From positions 2,294,334-2,358,333 of the forward strand of contig CP063375.1 of assembly GCA_022813675.1 (NCBI GenBank): a DNA stretch of 64,000 nt, read 5' to 3'. The DNA is from Deferribacteraceae bacterium V6Fe1. GTDB lineage: Bacteria; Chrysiogenota; Deferribacteres; Deferribacterales; Deferrivibrionaceae. The translations under genes were made by a program, and so were the position numbers. This document shows, piece by piece, positions 32,058-40,322 of the stretch; the first letter of the stretch is position 1, and each line of letters starts with the position of its first letter. The notes beneath the pieces were generated by a model. The model ran no database searches, was not told the origin of the DNA, and was given only the letters and a program-made list of their open reading frames with translations.

Positions 32058-33132
32058 CCTTAATATTGCTTCTAATTTCACAGCCACTTTTTCTTTCTGA
32101 AGAAAAAAACAGTCCAAATGATATGGAAATTATTACAATCCATACACCTAAATATCCTAATTTCCATTTCAATTCAGGCATATATTCAAAATTCATTCCG
32201 TAAACTCCAACTATAAAAGTTAAAGGGATAAAAATAGTAGACATAATGGTTAAAGTCTTCATTATATCATTCATTTTGTAGCTAATACTTGAAAGATAAG
32301 TATCTAACATTCCTGATAAGATATCCCGATAATTTTCTATCGAGTCTATTATCTGTATTGTATGGTCGTAAACATCCCTAATATATATTATAGTAGAATC
32401 CTGAATCAACTGAGTCTCCATCCGCTCAAATTTACTTACCAACTCCCTCAACGGCCAAACAGACCTTCTTATTGAAATCATCTGCCTTTTCAATATGTGG
32501 ATTTTCTCCAGTAAGTCGCTTGTTGGATTATCTAAAAGCCTATCTTCAATTGTTTCAATATTATCTCCCAAAGTTTCAATAACGACAAAATAATTATCTA
32601 CTATCGCATCGATAAGGCTATAAGCAAGATAGTCAGATTTTAGTTTATTTATCCTAAATTTTTTACTTCGTATCCTTTCCCTCAATGGTTCGAAAATATT
32701 GATAGGTTTTTCCTGAAAAGTAATAACATAATTTTCACCTAAAACCATACTAATCTGCTCATCGATTACTTCACTATTTTCAAAGTAAAACATTCTTAAT
32801 ATAATAAAAATATAATCATCCAAATCTTCAACCTTTGGTCTTTGGTCCAAATGTACAATATCTTCCTGCACCAACGGGTGTATTGAAAATTTTGAGCATA
32901 TATCCTGAATGAGTTCGACATTGTGAAGTCCATGCACATCAATCCAGGTAACAGTATCATCCCTTACCAGTTCAGTTATTTTTTCAGGAGTCTGAATATT
33001 AAATTCGGTAACATTCTTTTCAGCATATTGAATAATATTGATATTAGGTTTTTCGACCTTCTGCTCCCCCACAAATATAGGTTTACCTGGTGGCAACCCG
33101 GCTTTCTTTGAATAGCTTTTTTTATTTTTCAT
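32032..33132 (-). CDS. corA: CorA-family magnesium/cobalt transporter
   Basis: Membrane divalent-cation channel of 366 residues. A large N-terminal cytoplasmic domain and long helix lead to two C-terminal membrane helices with the signature YGMNF (GMN motif) between them. The start at 33132 is chosen because GAGG lies 6 bases upstream; in-frame ATGs further up lack spacing or extend a non-conserved N-terminus. The C-terminus carries about 20 extra residues after the last helix. Specificity among Mg, Co and Ni is not readable. It ends antisense to the last codons of the birA-like gene. Confidence 0.92.
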   Translation of the reverse strand: MKNKKSYSKKAGLPPGKPIFVGEQKVEKPNINIIQYAEKNVTEFNIQTPEKITELVRDDTVTWIDVHGLHNVELIQDICSKFSIHPLVQEDIVHLDQRPKVEDLDDYIFIILRMFYFENSEVIDEQISMVLGENYVITFQEKPINIFEPLRERIRSKKFRINKLKSDYLAYSLIDAIVDNYFVVIETLGDNIETIEDRLLDNPTSDLLEKIHILKRQMISIRRSVWPLRELVSKFERMETQLIQDSTIIYIRDVYDHTIQIIDSIENYRDILSGMLDTYLSSISYKMNDIMKTLTIMSTIFIPLTFIVGVYGMNFEYMPELKWKLGYLGVWIVIISISFGLFFSSERKSGCEIRSNIKARATLLNA

Positions 33133-33250
33133 AATCATCCTCGCCATGCAAATTCTATATTCGCTTAAATAGCAAGTCAAATATTTATTTTGCAAATGTG
33201 AGGTAACTTTAAAAAGAAGATATGTTGACTAAAAATTAATTTCATATAAA

Positions 33251-33260
33251 ATGTCGACAT
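33251..33260. promoter_or_regulatory. Palindromic operator candidate before GntR gene
   Basis: ATGTCGACAT is a perfect 10-base palindrome 20 bases before the GntR start, just after a weak promoter (TTGACT 33225, TATAAA 33245, 14-base spacing). FadR-subfamily GntR proteins often bind short TGT-NN-ACA palindromes, so autoregulation is plausible. Confidence 0.4.
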
Positions 33261-33279
33261 TATACAGGAGAATAAAATT

Positions 33280-33918
33280 ATGCTGGAAAAAAGCACTTAT
33301 AGAGATCACGTCATTGACTATATATATAAATCAATTTTAAGCGGCAATATTAATCATGGCGACAGGATAATAGAAAGCCTTGTTTCAAAGGAGCTCGGCA
33401 TAAGCAGAGCACCTGTCAGAGAAGCTTTAAGAGAGCTCGTAGCAGAAGGGATACTCATTTACAAGCCTCAGGTAGGCTATTTTGTGATTGAGATTACAAA
33501 ACAGCAGGTTTTAAATACCTATGAGACTAGAGGTGTGCTTGAAGGATTTGCAGCAAGAACAGCAATAAATAAATTTACAGAACAAGATATTGATACATTG
33601 TATGAAATTTTAGACAATATGGAAAAACTCGCTTTTGAAAATAAGCATATTGAATTTATTAACATCGGTCACCAATTTCATGAGTTTATCTTTACCAAAT
33701 CGCCAAATAATGAAGTTATTGAATTTACAAAAAAACTTTCACTGAAATCCCATATCTTTTTTAATAAATATTGGATGAAAATTTACAGCCCAAAAAACAT
33801 AAGAAAAAGACATGAGGCTATAATTATTTCCATAAAAGATAAAGATGGAAAAAAATTAGAAGAAACCATTAGGGAGCACTACAGCTCAACAGCCATGAAA
33901 ATTGTAAGTTTATTATAA
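33280..33918 (+). CDS. GntR-family transcriptional regulator (FCD/VanR-like)
   Basis: 212-residue regulator. The N-terminal winged helix-turn-helix (ESLVSKELGISRAPVREALR, residues 28-47) is followed by EGILIYKPQVGYFV and an all-helical FCD ligand domain with RGVLEGFAA near residue 85 and conserved His residues (FHEFIF, RHEAII) that usually bind a metal and organic acid. It is directly upstream of two acyl-CoA synthetase genes in the same direction, so control by an organic acid or acyl-CoA is a reasonable inference. CAGGAG precedes the ATG. Confidence 0.88.
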   Translation: MLEKSTYRDHVIDYIYKSILSGNINHGDRIIESLVSKELGISRAPVREALRELVAEGILIYKPQVGYFVIEITKQQVLNTYETRGVLEGFAARTAINKFTEQDIDTLYEILDNMEKLAFENKHIEFINIGHQFHEFIFTKSPNNEVIEFTKKLSLKSHIFFNKYWMKIYSPKNIRKRHEAIIISIKDKDGKKLEETIREHYSSTAMKIVSLL

Positions 33919-33972
33919 TTTGCAGATATTTTAACTCGCTCATCAGTCAAAAAAATCTATTATCAGTAAACT

Positions 33973-34001
33973 TTGTATTGTAATTTTAAACATTTTATGA
34001 T
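33973..34001 (+). promoter_or_regulatory. Candidate promoter of acyl-CoA synthetase genes
   Basis: TTGTAT (33973-33978), exactly 17-base spacer, TATGAT (33996-34001), about 55 bases before the start codon. It fits the gap between the GntR gene and the synthetases, which could thus have their own promoter. Confidence 0.5.
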
Positions 34002-34055
34002 AGTGAAACCAACTTGTAAAGCAAAACTTTAAAAAGTTTTAAGGAGGCTTAAAAA

Positions 34056-35702
34056 ATGTTTACAATTATAGAAAAAACAATCGGTGATTATTTAAGTGAG
34101 ATTGTGGAAAAATTCCCCGAAAATGATGCCGTTGTATACCCTTTTAGAAATATAAGGCTCAATTATAAAGAATTTGACGAACTAACTGACAAGCTTGCGA
34201 AAGGACTTTTGGCAAGTGGTCTTAAAAAAGGGGATCATGTTGCAATATGGGCACACAATATCCCAGAGTGGATTTACCTTCTCTTTGCCACCGCAAAAAT
34301 CGGCGTTGTGACTGTTACAGTCAATACCCTTTATAAAGCCCACGAATTAAAATACCTTCTTAACCAATCGGACAGTAAGGCACTATTTATGGTCAAAGGG
34401 CTAAAGTCCGATTATGTGGAAACTATTTATGAAATTTTGCCTGAGCTTAAAAATGCCAATGATACTAAAATTAATAATGAATCACTTCCGCTCCTTGAAA
34501 AGATATACTTTATAGGTGAAAATACCCCAAACGGCATGATTGATTTTAACACTTTATACGATATGGCTGAAAAAATTTCAGATGACGAGCTTGAGCAGGT
34601 CAAAAAATCCCTTGATAGGCATGATGTAATAAATATGCAATACACATCTGGCACAACAGGGTTTCCTAAAGGGGTCATGCTGTCACATTTTAACGTCTTA
34701 AACAATGCATATGCCATCGCGTTAGGGATGAATTTTACAGATAAAGACAGACTTTGCATACCGGTGCCTTTCTTCCACTGTTTTGGGTTAGTGCTTAGTA
34801 TATTGGTTTGCTTAAGCACAGGTGCTACAATGGTGCCTGTAGAAAGTTTTAATCCGGTAGATGTGCTGAAAACTGTAGAAGCTGAAAAGTGTACGGCTCT
34901 GCACGGGGTACCCACTATGTTTATTTCCGAATTAAATTTACTTGATAAAGAAAAATACGATACTTCATCTTTGAGAACAGGTATTATGGCAGGTTCACTC
35001 TGCCCTGTTGAAGTAATGAAGGCAGTTATAACTAAGATGAATATGAGTGAAATTACTATCGTATATGGTCTTACAGAAGCCTCACCTGGACTTACAATGA
35101 CAAAAATTGATGACCCTGTTGAAAAAAGGGTTGAAACAGTAGGTAAGGAAATGCCTGGAGCCGAAATAAAAATTGTTAACCCTGAAACTGAAAAAGAATG
35201 CCCTGCAAATGTACAAGGAGAGCTATGGGCAAGAGGATATAACATTATGAGAGGCTACTATAAAATGGAAGAAGCCACAAAACATGCCTTTAGCAATGAC
35301 GGATGGCTTAGGACAGGTGATTTGGCGGTAAAGACTGAAGATGGTTATTATAAAATTACCGGCAGGATAAAAGATATGATTATCCGAGGCGGAGAAAATA
35401 TTTACCCAAAAGAGATTGAAGAATTTTATTATACGCATCCGAAAATTCAAGACATTCAGGTAGCAGGTGTCGCAGATAAAAAATACGGTGAAGAAGTAAT
35501 GGCATTTGTTATTGTTAAGGAAGGGGAAACACTTACTGAGGATGAATTGAGAAGTTATGCTAAAGGTAAAATTGCTGACTTTAAAATTCCAAGATATTTT
35601 GCGTTTGTAACAGAATATCCTATGACAGCAAGTGGAAAGATACAAAAATATAAGCTAACCGAATTAGGAAACAAACTACTACAAGAAGCAGTAGCAAATT
35701 AA
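34056..35702 (+). CDS. AMP-forming fatty-acyl-CoA synthetase
   Basis: Cytoplasmic ligase activating a carboxylic acid to its CoA ester with ATP. The 548-residue protein has the AMP-binding P-loop YTSGTTGFPKGVMLSH near residue 198, YGLTEASPGLTM near 335, the adenylation motif GWLRTGDLA near 420, and GRIKDMIIRGGENIYPKEIEE with a distal catalytic lysine in SGKIQKYKL. It resembles ACSF2/FadD-like medium- to long-chain enzymes. AAGGAGG precedes the ATG; a second synthetase follows 18 bases later. Products would feed the acyl-CoA oxidation operon at 18.9-25.9 kb. Confidence 0.92.
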   Translation: MFTIIEKTIGDYLSEIVEKFPENDAVVYPFRNIRLNYKEFDELTDKLAKGLLASGLKKGDHVAIWAHNIPEWIYLLFATAKIGVVTVTVNTLYKAHELKYLLNQSDSKALFMVKGLKSDYVETIYEILPELKNANDTKINNESLPLLEKIYFIGENTPNGMIDFNTLYDMAEKISDDELEQVKKSLDRHDVINMQYTSGTTGFPKGVMLSHFNVLNNAYAIALGMNFTDKDRLCIPVPFFHCFGLVLSILVCLSTGATMVPVESFNPVDVLKTVEAEKCTALHGVPTMFISELNLLDKEKYDTSSLRTGIMAGSLCPVEVMKAVITKMNMSEITIVYGLTEASPGLTMTKIDDPVEKRVETVGKEMPGAEIKIVNPETEKECPANVQGELWARGYNIMRGYYKMEEATKHAFSNDGWLRTGDLAVKTEDGYYKITGRIKDMIIRGGENIYPKEIEEFYYTHPKIQDIQVAGVADKKYGEEVMAFVIVKEGETLTEDELRSYAKGKIADFKIPRYFAFVTEYPMTASGKIQKYKLTELGNKLLQEAVAN

Positions 35703-35720
35703 TATTATTTTGGGGGTTTT

Positions 35721-37367
35721 ATGTTAGGAGATATTAGAAAAGAAGATTTTAAAATTGAAGTGCCTGAGTATTTTAATTTTGGCTTTGACGTTGTAGACAA
35801 GTGGGCCGAAATTGATGACAAAGTTGCTCTAATATGGATTGATACTGACGGTAAAAATTATAAAGAGTACAGATTTTCTGATTTGAAAAAAATGTCGGAC
35901 AAGTTTGCTAATATTCTAATCGACAGAGGGTATAAAAATGGGGATATGCTCTACGTAATGGTGCCGAGAGTGCCTGAATGGTATGCGGTAATGCTCGGTT
36001 GCTTTAAGGTAGGGGTAGTGCCTATGCCTGCGCCAAAAATTTTAAGACCAAAAGATATAAACTATAGACTTAAAAAATCTGAAGCAAAAGGTGCAGTGGT
36101 ATATCACAATGTCCTTGATAAAATGCTCGAATCAGACACTTCTGAGCTTTCCCACAAAATGGTAATCGGGGCTGAAGCTCAAGGGTGGGATAGTTATGAA
36201 AAAGCAATGGAAGAAGCCCCTGACAAAATTATGATGGACAAAATTGAAAAAACCAAAACTGATGACCCGCTAATAATTTATTTTACCAGCGGCACTACGG
36301 ATTTTCCAAAAATGGTACTTCATACCGGCAGCTACGCCATTGGTCATCAAATAACCGCAAGGTTTTGGCAAAATTTAAAAAAGGACGATATTCATTGGAC
36401 ATTAAGTGATACAGGCTGGGGGAAAGCAGTATGGGGAAAACTTTTCGGTCAATGGTTTATAGGGACAACTGTCATAATGTATAATGCAGCAGATGCATTT
36501 GACCCGAAAATGCACCTTGAGATTATTCAAAACTTCAAAGTAACTACATTTTGTGCTCCGCCTACTGCATACAGAATGTTAATATTGCAAGATTTAAGTA
36601 AATATGATTTTAGCGCTTTAAGACACTCTGTAAGTGCAGGGGAGCCGCTTAACCCGGCCGTATTTGAGAAGTGGCTCGAATATACGGGCAATAAAATTTA
36701 TGATGGATATGGTCAAACAGAAACAGTAAATATTATAGCTACAACTACAGATATGGAAGTTAAGCCCGGCTCAATGGGTAAGCCTGCATTTGGATTTGAA
36801 GTGGATATACTTGACGATGATGGAAATCCGGTAGAAAACGGTGAAATCGGACATATAGCCTTAAGAGTAAAGCCTAAAACACCTATCGGATTTTTTAAAG
36901 GTTATTATAAAGATGAAGAAGCTACTAAAAGCTCAATTCATGGTGATTGGTATTTTACAGGGGACAAGGCTCATAAAGATAAAGATGGCTACTTTTGGTT
37001 TGTAGGCCGCGCTGATGATGTAATTAAGACAAGCGGTTATCGGGTAGGACCATTTGAAGTGGAAAGTGCATTACAAAGTCATCCTGCTGTTGCTGAAAAT
37101 GCCGTAATAGGTGTGCCTGACGAATTACGTGGAACAATTGTAAAAGCCTTTGTAGTACTTGCTCCCGGATTTGAGCCGTCCGATGATTTGGTCGTAGAGC
37201 TTCAGGAGCACGTAAAAAAGGAAACAGCACCTTACAAATACCCAAGAAAAATAGAATTTGTGAAAAGTCTTCCAAAAACCGTTAGCGGCAAGATTAGGCG
37301 AACTGAATTAAGAGAGATGGAAGAGCAAAAAGCAAAAAAAACTAACGGAGAAATTTTTACACCTTAA
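35721..37367 (+). CDS. Acyl-CoA synthetase, medium-chain (ACSM-like)
   Basis: Second AMP-forming acyl-CoA synthetase, 548 residues but only distantly related to the previous one. The P-loop reads YFTSGTTDFPKMVLHT near residue 190, and DTGWGKAVWGKLFGQW is characteristic of ACSM/benzoate-CoA-ligase-like enzymes. The C-terminal domain has GRADDVIKTSGYRVGPFEVE and the catalytic lysine in VSGKIRRTEL. It is likely to activate a shorter or branched/aromatic acid. Operon with the previous gene; a strong terminator follows. Confidence 0.9.
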   Translation: MLGDIRKEDFKIEVPEYFNFGFDVVDKWAEIDDKVALIWIDTDGKNYKEYRFSDLKKMSDKFANILIDRGYKNGDMLYVMVPRVPEWYAVMLGCFKVGVVPMPAPKILRPKDINYRLKKSEAKGAVVYHNVLDKMLESDTSELSHKMVIGAEAQGWDSYEKAMEEAPDKIMMDKIEKTKTDDPLIIYFTSGTTDFPKMVLHTGSYAIGHQITARFWQNLKKDDIHWTLSDTGWGKAVWGKLFGQWFIGTTVIMYNAADAFDPKMHLEIIQNFKVTTFCAPPTAYRMLILQDLSKYDFSALRHSVSAGEPLNPAVFEKWLEYTGNKIYDGYGQTETVNIIATTTDMEVKPGSMGKPAFGFEVDILDDDGNPVENGEIGHIALRVKPKTPIGFFKGYYKDEEATKSSIHGDWYFTGDKAHKDKDGYFWFVGRADDVIKTSGYRVGPFEVESALQSHPAVAENAVIGVPDELRGTIVKAFVVLAPGFEPSDDLVVELQEHVKKETAPYKYPRKIEFVKSLPKTVSGKIRRTELREMEEQKAKKTNGEIFTP

Positions 37368-37369
37368 CA

Positions 37370-37394
37370 AAAAAGCCGGGTAATCCGGCTTTTT
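37370..37394. terminator. Bidirectional terminator
   Basis: AAAAAGCCGG (37370-37379), loop GTAAT, CCGGCTTTTT (37385-37394). A-tract and T-tract make it effective on both strands, serving the synthetase operon and the convergent HD-GYP gene. Confidence 0.9.
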
Positions 37395-37397
37395 ATT

Positions 37398-38594
37398 TTA
37401 CTCTTCGTTCAAACCTTCAATAACGGTATATACTTCATCAGGAACACTTATGTTTTCAGGATTGACAGGCCCAACTATTTTTTTCTTTAAAACAGTAGGT
37501 TTACTTAAATCATAAGTAATTGGCGCAATATTATGTCCGGTATGAGATTTAAAGATTACCACAACCGGCTCAGTCGGCTTTTTGGAAACATCCCCAACAA
37601 CAGCCAACTCGTTTGTAGATAAAAGGACAATGGTACCCACAGGATAAATCCCAACATTGCTCACAAAAAACTCAAAGACTTTTCTATTTATATGCTTATC
37701 TGTCCAGGAAAACATCAATTTAATCGCTTTTGGGGGATACATCCCTTTATGATAAACCCTGTCGCTGGTAATAGCATCGTAAATATCTACCACCGCCCCT
37801 ATCTTACCGGCAATAGATATCTGCTCATCCTTAAGACCGTATGGATAACCGCTACCATCAGCTCTTTCATGATGCTCTAACACAATTTTCAGCTCTTCTT
37901 CACTAAAACCATTTTTCTTAAGGAAATCATAGCCGGCTAGCACATGATTTTTCATTATCGCAAACTCTTCATCCGTCAATTTTGCAGGCTTATTCAAAAT
38001 ATCTTTTGGCACAAGCATCTTGCCGATATCATGTAAAATCCCGCTATTTACCAATACTTTTATTTCAGAAACAGGAAGATTTAGGAGCTTGCCCAAAGAG
38101 GAAGCAAAAATTGCCACATTAAGTGAATGTTGAAATGTATAATCATCGTATGTTTTAAGCTTTGCAATATTTACCAACAGTGATTTATTTTTTACCGTAA
38201 TATCAGCAATCTTATCTGCCAAAATTTTTACTGAAGAGCTGTCAAACATCTTGCCTGATCTTACATCTTCCATCACATTTTTTACAATAGAAACTGATTT
38301 CTCATAAAGCTCAAAGGAAGGCTTTAAATCTTTTATTTCAAGATATTCTTTTGAAATATTCTCTTTTTTATGTTCAAGTATCTCTTCAGCAAATGTTTTT
38401 TCTTCGGACTTTTGTGCGTCAACTTTCCTTTTTTCTATATAAACATAGTCAATGCCGCTTTTAATAAGCTTATCGATAGTCTTTTGATCTTTTACAACAA
38501 AGTTATGTTTTAAGAATGGAGTATCAAGCCAGCTTGCATCAAGCTTTACTACTCTGTCCCCTATTTTAAGCTCTTTTACTAAAATCTTTTCCAT
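37398..38594 (-). CDS. HD-GYP domain protein (predicted c-di-GMP phosphodiesterase)
   Basis: 398-residue cytoplasmic protein. The N-terminal ~100 residues are a DUF3391-type region. The HD-GYP domain has ILHDIGKMLVPKDIL near residue 188, HVLAGYDFL, and HHERADGSGYPYG near 242 containing the GYP signature, with GAVVDIYDAITSDR following. Metal-binding His/Asp residues appear intact, so it should hydrolyse c-di-GMP. A C-terminal tail of about 80 residues follows the domain. It stands alone, convergent with the synthetase operon. No membrane segment is seen. Confidence 0.92.
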   Translation of the reverse strand: MEKILVKELKIGDRVVKLDASWLDTPFLKHNFVVKDQKTIDKLIKSGIDYVYIEKRKVDAQKSEEKTFAEEILEHKKENISKEYLEIKDLKPSFELYEKSVSIVKNVMEDVRSGKMFDSSSVKILADKIADITVKNKSLLVNIAKLKTYDDYTFQHSLNVAIFASSLGKLLNLPVSEIKVLVNSGILHDIGKMLVPKDILNKPAKLTDEEFAIMKNHVLAGYDFLKKNGFSEEELKIVLEHHERADGSGYPYGLKDEQISIAGKIGAVVDIYDAITSDRVYHKGMYPPKAIKLMFSWTDKHINRKVFEFFVSNVGIYPVGTIVLLSTNELAVVGDVSKKPTEPVVVIFKSHTGHNIAPITYDLSKPTVLKKKIVGPVNPENISVPDEVYTVIEGLNEE

Positions 38595-38648
38595 AATTTT
38601 ATTTACACAACTAATGTTAAATTTTCAACATATTTAAAAATATCTGTG

Positions 38649-39122
38649 CTAATTTTTAAGAAAATCTGCATTTTTATCAAATACATGTCTTAATTGCTCA
38701 ACCCTTTTTCTATTGACTCCAAAATCGCTGTAGCCTACCCTTGCTGCTGCGCGAATATGAATCATTTTATTTTCCTTATCAATTCTGATTTCCAAATCAT
38801 CAATAAATTTGAAAACGGATGAAGTAAATGTTACAGCAATATAATTATCCTGCTCAGATTTAATATTCCCACCCATATCAGCTAATATTTTATTTAAGAG
38901 GGCTAATGAGTCTATATTTTCAGAAATATATATAGGCTCAATATAATGTTTAATATCATCTTTATACTCACTGCACACGCAGTTAGGTTTATCAGGGCAC
39001 CTTGTCAATTTTTTATCAATTAGCCCAGGTGCATTCCAGTTTTTTGACATTACACTCATTGAAATCAATATTGCAATCATCACAATTGCAGCAAAAAACA
39101 AAACAATAAAAAATATCTTCAC
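38649..39122 (-). CDS. DUF1499 membrane-anchored protein
   Basis: 157-residue protein with an N-terminal membrane helix (IFFIVLFFAAIVMIAILISM) and a DUF1499 domain starting at RCPDKPNCVCSEY, the family signature, followed by FKFIDDLEIRID and IHIRAAARVGYSDFGVN. Function of DUF1499 is unknown; the domain should lie in the periplasm. It is followed downstream by the HD-GYP gene and is preceded by a possible small membrane protein gene 28 bases away. Confidence 0.82.
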   Translation of the reverse strand: MKIFFIVLFFAAIVMIAILISMSVMSKNWNAPGLIDKKLTRCPDKPNCVCSEYKDDIKHYIEPIYISENIDSLALLNKILADMGGNIKSEQDNYIAVTFTSSVFKFIDDLEIRIDKENKMIHIRAAARVGYSDFGVNRKRVEQLRHVFDKNADFLKN

Positions 39123-39150
39123 TGTTTACTCCATTGTCAAATCAATGATT

Positions 39151-39348
39151 TTATCTTGTAAAAGCAAAATATACCATTAATATTGACCAAAAAAAATATA
39201 CAATAATAGAAACCCAAAACCCAATCGGCTGAGATTTCCTAAAATATGGCCCACCTTTGCAATAAACTTTGCCTGTAATGAGTCCGACAATTGCTACAAC
39301 AGCAGTTATTAAACCTATGATAATAAGTAAAAGTTTGGTTAGAATAAT
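39151..39348 (-). CDS. Small two-helix membrane protein with apparent AUU start
   Basis: A 65-codon frame with no ATG, GTG or TTG near its beginning; in-frame stops TAA TAA lie directly upstream. The first codon is ATT at 39348, with AGAGG exactly 6 bases before it. The product has one helix (LLLIIIGLITAVVAIVGLI), a polar loop TGKVYCKGGPYFRKSQP and a second helix (WVSIIVYFFWSILMVYFAF). The hydrophobic pattern, loop with KGGPYFRKSQP, and ideal ribosome binding site argue for a real gene using the rare AUU start codon. A decayed gene or an error at the start codon is the alternative. Function unknown. Confidence 0.5.
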   Translation of the reverse strand: MILTKLLLIIIGLITAVVAIVGLITGKVYCKGGPYFRKSQPIGFWVSIIVYFFWSILMVYFAFTR

Positions 39349-39412
39349 TTATTACCTCTTTAAGCTTTAATAAGATAATTTTAACATAAAAACAAAAATA
39401 TTTCCTAAAATT

Positions 39413-40207
39413 TTATTTGCTTAAATTTAGTATCCTTAAAGCTCCCCTTATTACTATAACAAAAACGATTGCTCCAACAATCAAGTCAGGTTTATTGGAA
39501 TTTAGCAGATTCACCATTAGTCCTGCTACAATTACGCCTAAATTTATAACTACATCATTTGAAGTAAAAATCATACTTGCCTTCATATGTGCTTCATCCT
39601 TCCCCTTTGCCTTTTGCAAAATATATAAACAAGCCGCATTTGCAATAAGGGCTAAAATGGAAACAATTATCATTGTTGAGAAATCAGGCAATTTTTCAAG
39701 CCCTAAAAATCTTCTCAAAACCTCTACAAAGCCAATAGCAGCCAAGATTATTTGAAAATAACCAGCAAGCCTTGCAATCTTTTTCTTAGTTAAAATTGAG
39801 CCACCTACCGCAAACAAACTTATTCCGTAAACAAAACTATCGGCCAACATATCCAAACTGTCAGCAACAAGTCCCATTGAATTTGAGATAAACCCGGTTG
39901 TCATCTCTATCATAAAAAATGCAAAGTTAATAAAAAGTACAGACATAAGTACTTTTCTCTGCTGCGAATTTTCATCCGATTCTATTTGCTCAACATCTTC
40001 AGATAAAATTATTTTTCCGCCGAGATTAAGCTCAAGTATTAATTTTTCTATAACTTCTACTTCACCATTATGGTAAACAGAAAGCATTCTGTTTGGTATG
40101 TCAAAATCTAATTTTGCAATGCTTGCAACCCCATCCAACTTCATACGTATTAAATTTTCTTCGGAAGGGCAGTCCATCTTAGAAATCTCAAAAATTGTTT
40201 TTAGCAT
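39413..40207 (-). CDS. CDF-type cation transporter with N-terminal HMA-like domain
   Basis: 264-residue protein. Residues 1-75 resemble a ferredoxin-like heavy-metal domain, but the metal loop reads MDCPSEEN instead of MxCxxC. The rest is a cation diffusion facilitator-like core with about six helices, including GLVADSLDMLADSFVYG (first metal-site helix) and TSNDVVINLGV (second). The C-terminal cytoplasmic domain usual in CDF proteins is missing. It probably exports a divalent cation such as Co, Zn or Fe. No metal-regulator gene is adjacent. Confidence 0.83.
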   Translation of the reverse strand: MLKTIFEISKMDCPSEENLIRMKLDGVASIAKLDFDIPNRMLSVYHNGEVEVIEKLILELNLGGKIILSEDVEQIESDENSQQRKVLMSVLFINFAFFMIEMTTGFISNSMGLVADSLDMLADSFVYGISLFAVGGSILTKKKIARLAGYFQIILAAIGFVEVLRRFLGLEKLPDFSTMIIVSILALIANAACLYILQKAKGKDEAHMKASMIFTSNDVVINLGVIVAGLMVNLLNSNKPDLIVGAIVFVIVIRGALRILNLSK

Positions 40208-40322
40208 TTTACCCCAACCCTTACTTAATATAAGCTTTTTAAAAATTCATATTTTTATTGAAACTTTAGCATATTTTTCACTCATAAAGTTACTTCCATA
40301 GTTTTTATTGTCAACTTAAATT

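Noticed and set aside
34427..35245. Minus-strand open frame of 272 codons inside the first acyl-CoA synthetase
   Set aside because: It lies fully antisense to a clear enzyme gene, has no family-like motifs or ribosome binding site, and low-complexity Ser/Ile-rich composition typical of reversed coding sequence.
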